64,000 bases of DNA, from assembly GCA_902598315.1 (NCBI GenBank), contig CACKBP010000003.1:1-64000 (forward strand). Reading direction: 5' to 3'. The translations under genes and the position numbers were made by a program. The notes under the pieces are model-generated. The model had not been told where the DNA came from. It was given only the letters and a program-made list of their open reading frames with translations, and ran no database searches. Each line of letters opens with the position of its first letter. Position 1 is the stretch's first letter. Shown here piece after piece: positions 61,492-64,000 of this stretch. The stretch comes from an uncultured Pelagibacteraceae bacterium. Lineage in GTDB: Bacteria; Pseudomonadota; Alphaproteobacteria; Pelagibacterales; Pelagibacteraceae.

Positions 61492-62515
61492 TCTTTAAGT
61501 GGCTCAAGTTGCTTTTTATTTGTTTCATTAAATCACCTTTTACAATTTTATAACACAATTCGATAGAATGGTAAAAACCTAATGCATCTGTGCCTCCATG
61601 ACTTTTTACCACCGGGCCATTTAATCCAAGAAATATTGCTCCATTATATTTTCTTGGATCTAAACGATCTTTGAACTTTTTTAAAGAAAAATAGGAAAAA
61701 ATTAGTGATATCTTTGAAAAAATGTTTTGAGTCAAAGATTGTCTCAGATTATCAGTTATGAATTTAGCTGTACCCTCTGCTGTTTTAAGAGCTACATTTC
61801 CTGTAAAACCATCTGTAACAATTACATTACTATCGCCGTTCATTATTTGATTGCCTTCAATATATCCATTGAATATGAAGTTATTTTCATTACTCAAGTT
61901 ATTAAGCTTTTTATATGCGCTTTTTAATATTTCAGTTCCTTTAATTTCTTCTGAGCCTATATTTAAAAGTGCAACAAATGCTTTGTTGTCATAAAGTGAC
62001 TTATATAAAGCAGAACCTAATTCAGCAAAATCTACTAAATTTTGTTCGTTACACTCTATATTAGCTCCTAAGTCTAAAACAACATTCATACCCTTTTTAT
62101 TTGGCCATAAACCAGCAAGAGCAGGCTTATTAACATCATTCATCATTTTTAAAATCATTCTTGATATAACCAAAAGAACTCCTGTGTTGCCCGCAGATAA
62201 ACTAATATCCGACTCTCTATCTAATTGAGATTTAATGGAATTCCACATACTTGTATTTTTAGAATTTTTGATTGCGGTCAAAGGTGTTTCTTCATCAGAT
62301 ATAACAGAGTCTGAATGAAAAATTTTTATATTAGAAAGATCAGCATTTTCTTTTATTAATTCATTTTTAATTTTTTCTTTATCACCGAATAAATTTAATG
62401 TGAAATCATTATGATTGTTATATTTTTTTAAAAATAAACATGCTCCTTTTATGGTTTTGTGTGGTGCGTTTTCACCACCCATTGCATCAATTGCAATAGT
62501 TATTTTTTTAGTCAT
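61478..62515 (-). CDS. plsX: Phosphate acyltransferase PlsX
   Basis: IAIDAMGGENAPHKTIKG, SAGNTGVLLVIS, VVKSHGGTDALGFYHSIE. Confidence 0.96.
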   Translation of the reverse strand: MTKKITIAIDAMGGENAPHKTIKGACLFLKKYNNHNDFTLNLFGDKEKIKNELIKENADLSNIKIFHSDSVISDEETPLTAIKNSKNTSMWNSIKSQLDRESDISLSAGNTGVLLVISRMILKMMNDVNKPALAGLWPNKKGMNVVLDLGANIECNEQNLVDFAELGSALYKSLYDNKAFVALLNIGSEEIKGTEILKSAYKKLNNLSNENNFIFNGYIEGNQIMNGDSNVIVTDGFTGNVALKTAEGTAKFITDNLRQSLTQNIFSKISLIFSYFSLKKFKDRLDPRKYNGAIFLGLNGPVVKSHGGTDALGFYHSIELCYKIVKGDLMKQIKSNLSHLKSEQK

Positions 62516-62524
62516 TTTAATTTA

Positions 62525-62698
62525 TTAAATATCTAGGATCTTCTTTCCGTTATAATATCCGGATTTAAGATCTATGTGATGAGACAATTTATATTCACCA
62601 CTCTTTTTATCCTCGACAATATTAACAGAGGAAATCTTATGATGAGATCTTCTCATTTTTTTTTTTGAATAAGAGGTTTTTCTTTTAGGTACAGCCAT
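62525..62698 (-). CDS. rpmF: 50S ribosomal protein L32
   Basis: [21 protein letters not shown]; start at 62698 (track start 62707 is MIIMAVPK). Confidence 0.96.
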   Translation of the reverse strand: MAVPKRKTSYSKKKMRRSHHKISSVNIVEDKKSGEYKLSHHIDLKSGYYNGKKILDI

Positions 62699-63194
62699 AA
62701 TTATCAAATTTTAATGCATCTCTTATCATATTATCAAGAGATAATTCAAAACAAAAATTATAAAAATTAGTAAAATATCTTTCAAAATCATTGAATTTGG
62801 CATTTTTTTGATCATTAAATTCTTTGAAATACTTAAATATTATTTTTTCATTTACTTCGAAGCCTTTTTTTTCATTTTTATTAATTTTTAGTAAAATATC
62901 ATATAATAACTTATTTAAATCTTTCATTTTTTTATTTACTGATACATCTCCAAATCCCAATTCTCTTAAATTGTTTTCTATATTGAAAAAAAGTGAGTCA
63001 TATGATTTTTGATCGAATTTTTTTCCTTTTTTTTTAAAAATAATCATCATAATTGAAAAATGGATAAACATTAAATAAACCCTGGACTCAAAATTATCCT
63101 TAAATTTTAAATCTTTATAGAAGAAAATGTTTCTAGATAAACTAAGTAAAGTATTATACAAAGTAGATGTATGCTTATTCGTATTAAAAATCAT
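62685..63194 (-). CDS. Ubiquinol-cytochrome c chaperone family protein (CBP3-like)
   Basis: [71 protein letters not shown]; next to rpmF as in other alphaproteobacteria. Confidence 0.85.
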   Translation of the reverse strand: MIFNTNKHTSTLYNTLLSLSRNIFFYKDLKFKDNFESRVYLMFIHFSIMMIIFKKKGKKFDQKSYDSLFFNIENNLRELGFGDVSVNKKMKDLNKLLYDILLKINKNEKKGFEVNEKIIFKYFKEFNDQKNAKFNDFERYFTNFYNFCFELSLDNMIRDALKFDNYGCT

Positions 63195-63641
63195 ATTATT
63201 TTAATATTATTTTTCATTATTTCCATTAGTTTACTTGGATGTCAATTACAAGAACCATTAAAAACGCACGGTATTTTATATTTAGAAAATCGGTCAAATA
63301 AATTAACCTTAAATAAATCAAATAAAAATGACGTAATAAGAGTTATGGGTCAGCCTCACATTAAAGATGAAAATACTGATAATTCTTGGATATATCTAGA
63401 AAGAATTATTGCTAAAGGTAAATATCATAAATTGGGGGACCATGTGCTAAAAGAAAACAATGTTTTAGTGCTCAATTTTGATAAGTATGGAGTTCTTTCA
63501 AAAAAAAATTTTTACAATAAGGAAAAGCTAAATAAAATTGAATTCTCAGAGGATATAACTGAAAATGAGTTATCGCAAAAAAGTTTTGTCCAAAAATTCT
63601 TACAAAGTATCCAACAAAAAATGTATAGGAATAGAAAATAG
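63171..63641 (+). CDS. bamE: Outer membrane assembly lipoprotein BamE (SmpA/OmlA family)
   Basis: Lipobox ISLLGCQ; HGILYLENRSNKLTLNKSNKNDVIRVMGQPHIKDENTDNSWIYLER. Confidence 0.9.
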   Translation: MLIRIKNHIILILFFIISISLLGCQLQEPLKTHGILYLENRSNKLTLNKSNKNDVIRVMGQPHIKDENTDNSWIYLERIIAKGKYHKLGDHVLKENNVLVLNFDKYGVLSKKNFYNKEKLNKIEFSEDITENELSQKSFVQKFLQSIQQKMYRNRK

Positions 63642-63643
63642 AT

Positions 63644-64000
63644 CTAATGAGCTATAACTGCTAATAATAACAACGCTACAATATTTGTTATTTTTATCAT
63701 TGGATTGACAGCCGGTCCAGCTGTGTCTTTATAAGGATCTCCGACAGTATCTCCCGTAACTGCTGATTTATGTGCCTCTGATCCTTTGCCACCAAAATTT
63801 CCATCTTCAATATATTTTTTTGCATTATCCCAAGCCCCGCCGCCAGCGGTCATAGAAACTGCAACAAATAATCCTGTTACTATCACTCCAAGTAGCATTG
63901 CTCCTAGTGAGGATAAGGCTGCTTCTAAACCACCAATTTGTAATATAATAAAATAAAGTATTATCGGTGATAAAACTGGAAGTAGTGATGGTAATATCAT
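63644..64000 (-). CDS. hppA: Membrane-bound proton/sodium-translocating pyrophosphatase, C-terminal fragment
   Basis: [59 protein letters not shown]; runs off the window end. Confidence 0.95.
   Translation of the reverse strand: MILPSLLPVLSPIILYFIILQIGGLEAALSSLGAMLLGVIVTGLFVAVSMTAGGGAWDNAKKYIEDGNFGGKGSEAHKSAVTGDTVGDPYKDTAGPAVNPMIKITNIVALLLLAVIAH

Overview
AT-rich, densely packed, mostly syntenic chromosomal window with the gene content and order of a streamlined alphaproteobacterium. SAR11/Pelagibacterales is my best guess from composition and protein style. Core blocks: dgt(partial)-argS-(small TM protein)-nagZ-scpA-scpB-tatABC-serS-yajC-secDF; uvrA<>ssb-gyrA-coaD-ppi-tgt; recG, sdhE, cell-wall genes (MltB, RlpA-like, DacA), tmk-holB-metG-tatD-MBL; recJ-glpX-hom-argC-rpsI-rplM-ctaA; rpmG-merR-ihf-plsX-rpmF-CBP3-like; bamE; hppA(partial). 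Four tRNAs: Lys-TTT, Pro-TGG, Ser-TGA and Glu-TTC. Two accessory stretches stand out. (1) 34.2-40.0 kb: a 413-bp non-coding tract, an ogt-like gene, a tyrosine recombinase with a near-perfect 14+7+14 inverted repeat directly upstream, then glycosyltransferase, methyltransferase and GIY-YIG genes. (2) 40.0-51.2 kb: an inositol-type catabolic locus (IolD, IolE, IolG-like, sugar ABC transporter) with a ROK kinase, HpcH/HpaI aldolase and ALDH, and no iolB or iolC in the window. The best leads are the recombinase with its dif-like inverted repeat, the non-canonical inositol locus, and a recJ stop codon lying inside tRNA-Glu. No CRISPR array, rRNA or IS element was seen. All product calls come from motif and family recognition by eye; no database search was run.
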